64,000 nucleotides of DNA from Pseudomonas brassicacearum subsp. brassicacearum (GTDB lineage Bacteria; Pseudomonadota; Gammaproteobacteria; Pseudomonadales; Pseudomonadaceae), in contig NZ_VZPJ01000001.1 of the NCBI RefSeq assembly GCF_008801605.1, positions 992,001 through 1,056,000 on the forward strand. The letters run 5' to 3'. The notes below the pieces were generated by a model. It did no database searches and was not told the DNA's origin. It was given only the letters and a program-made list of their open reading frames with translations. Positions 63,940-64,000 of the stretch are shown here, one piece after another (the stretch's first letter is position 1; every line of letters begins with the position of its first letter). The position numbers and the translations under genes were made by a program.

Positions 63940-64000
63940 GTGCTAGGCTCGCCGCGCTTTGTGCACGGAGCAGGAGCCTTGGCTGGACTTGCAGGGACAT

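Overview
The window looks like chromosome of a Pseudomonas of the P. fluorescens group. Evidence: high GC; the gene order tig-clpP-clpX-lon-hupB-ppiD next to a tRNA-Arg/His/Leu cluster and folD; many copies of a REP repeat with the core GAGCAAGCTCGCTCCCACA; and several Pseudomonas-type families (DUF3422, YceH, NhaR, SstT). The species is inferred, not proven.

Layout. 1-12,030: tail of an ABC-transporter binding protein, an LRR/protein-kinase fusion, a YebC-family protein, a short VgrG, cytochrome b561, a PLP desulfhydrase/deaminase-like enzyme, 2,4-dienoyl-CoA reductase, a DUF3422 protein, a membrane nitrilase homologue lacking its cysteine, and an AraC regulator. 12,030-25,600: core proteostasis block on the minus strand (ppiD, hupB, lon with a sigma-32-like promoter, clpX, clpP, tig), three tRNAs, folD and PBP7. 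25,600-38,000: small lipoproteins, TerC, NhaR, MFS, SstT, YceH, SdhL, a purine permease, an arylamine N-acetyltransferase and exonuclease III. 38,000-42,400: two membrane cyclic-di-GMP enzymes. 42,400-55,500: RNase I, ChrA, ArsN2, HxlR/DoxX, a NepI-like exporter, an alcohol dehydrogenase with a divergent AraC regulator, a double-domain racemase with an acidic amino-acid/dicarboxylate transporter and divergent LysR regulator, and a nickel/cobalt exporter with a CsoR-type sensor.

55,570-64,000 is accessory. A triple REP array leads into a structured RNA candidate with its own terminator, an orphan BrnA antitoxin, a Fic/YhfG toxin-antitoxin pair, a PPP phosphatase, a zinc-ribbon protein, a small gene interrupted by an amber codon, a tyrosinase-like protein, a fragment resembling a tRNA T-arm, a 583-residue protein of unknown family, and a Dam-type methylase behind a LexA-like box. 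Base composition drops from about 58,100 to 63,050, which fits acquired DNA (an island or prophage edge).

The likeliest places for undescribed biology are the 583-residue protein, the pseudoknot-capable RNA at 56,462-56,626, the 28-codon gene with three stacked dyads at 12,075-12,257, and the repeated terminator-bearing element seen after both ppiD and the PBP7 gene. Several enzyme homologues here have lost catalytic residues (nitrilase-like, C39-like, N-half of the racemase).
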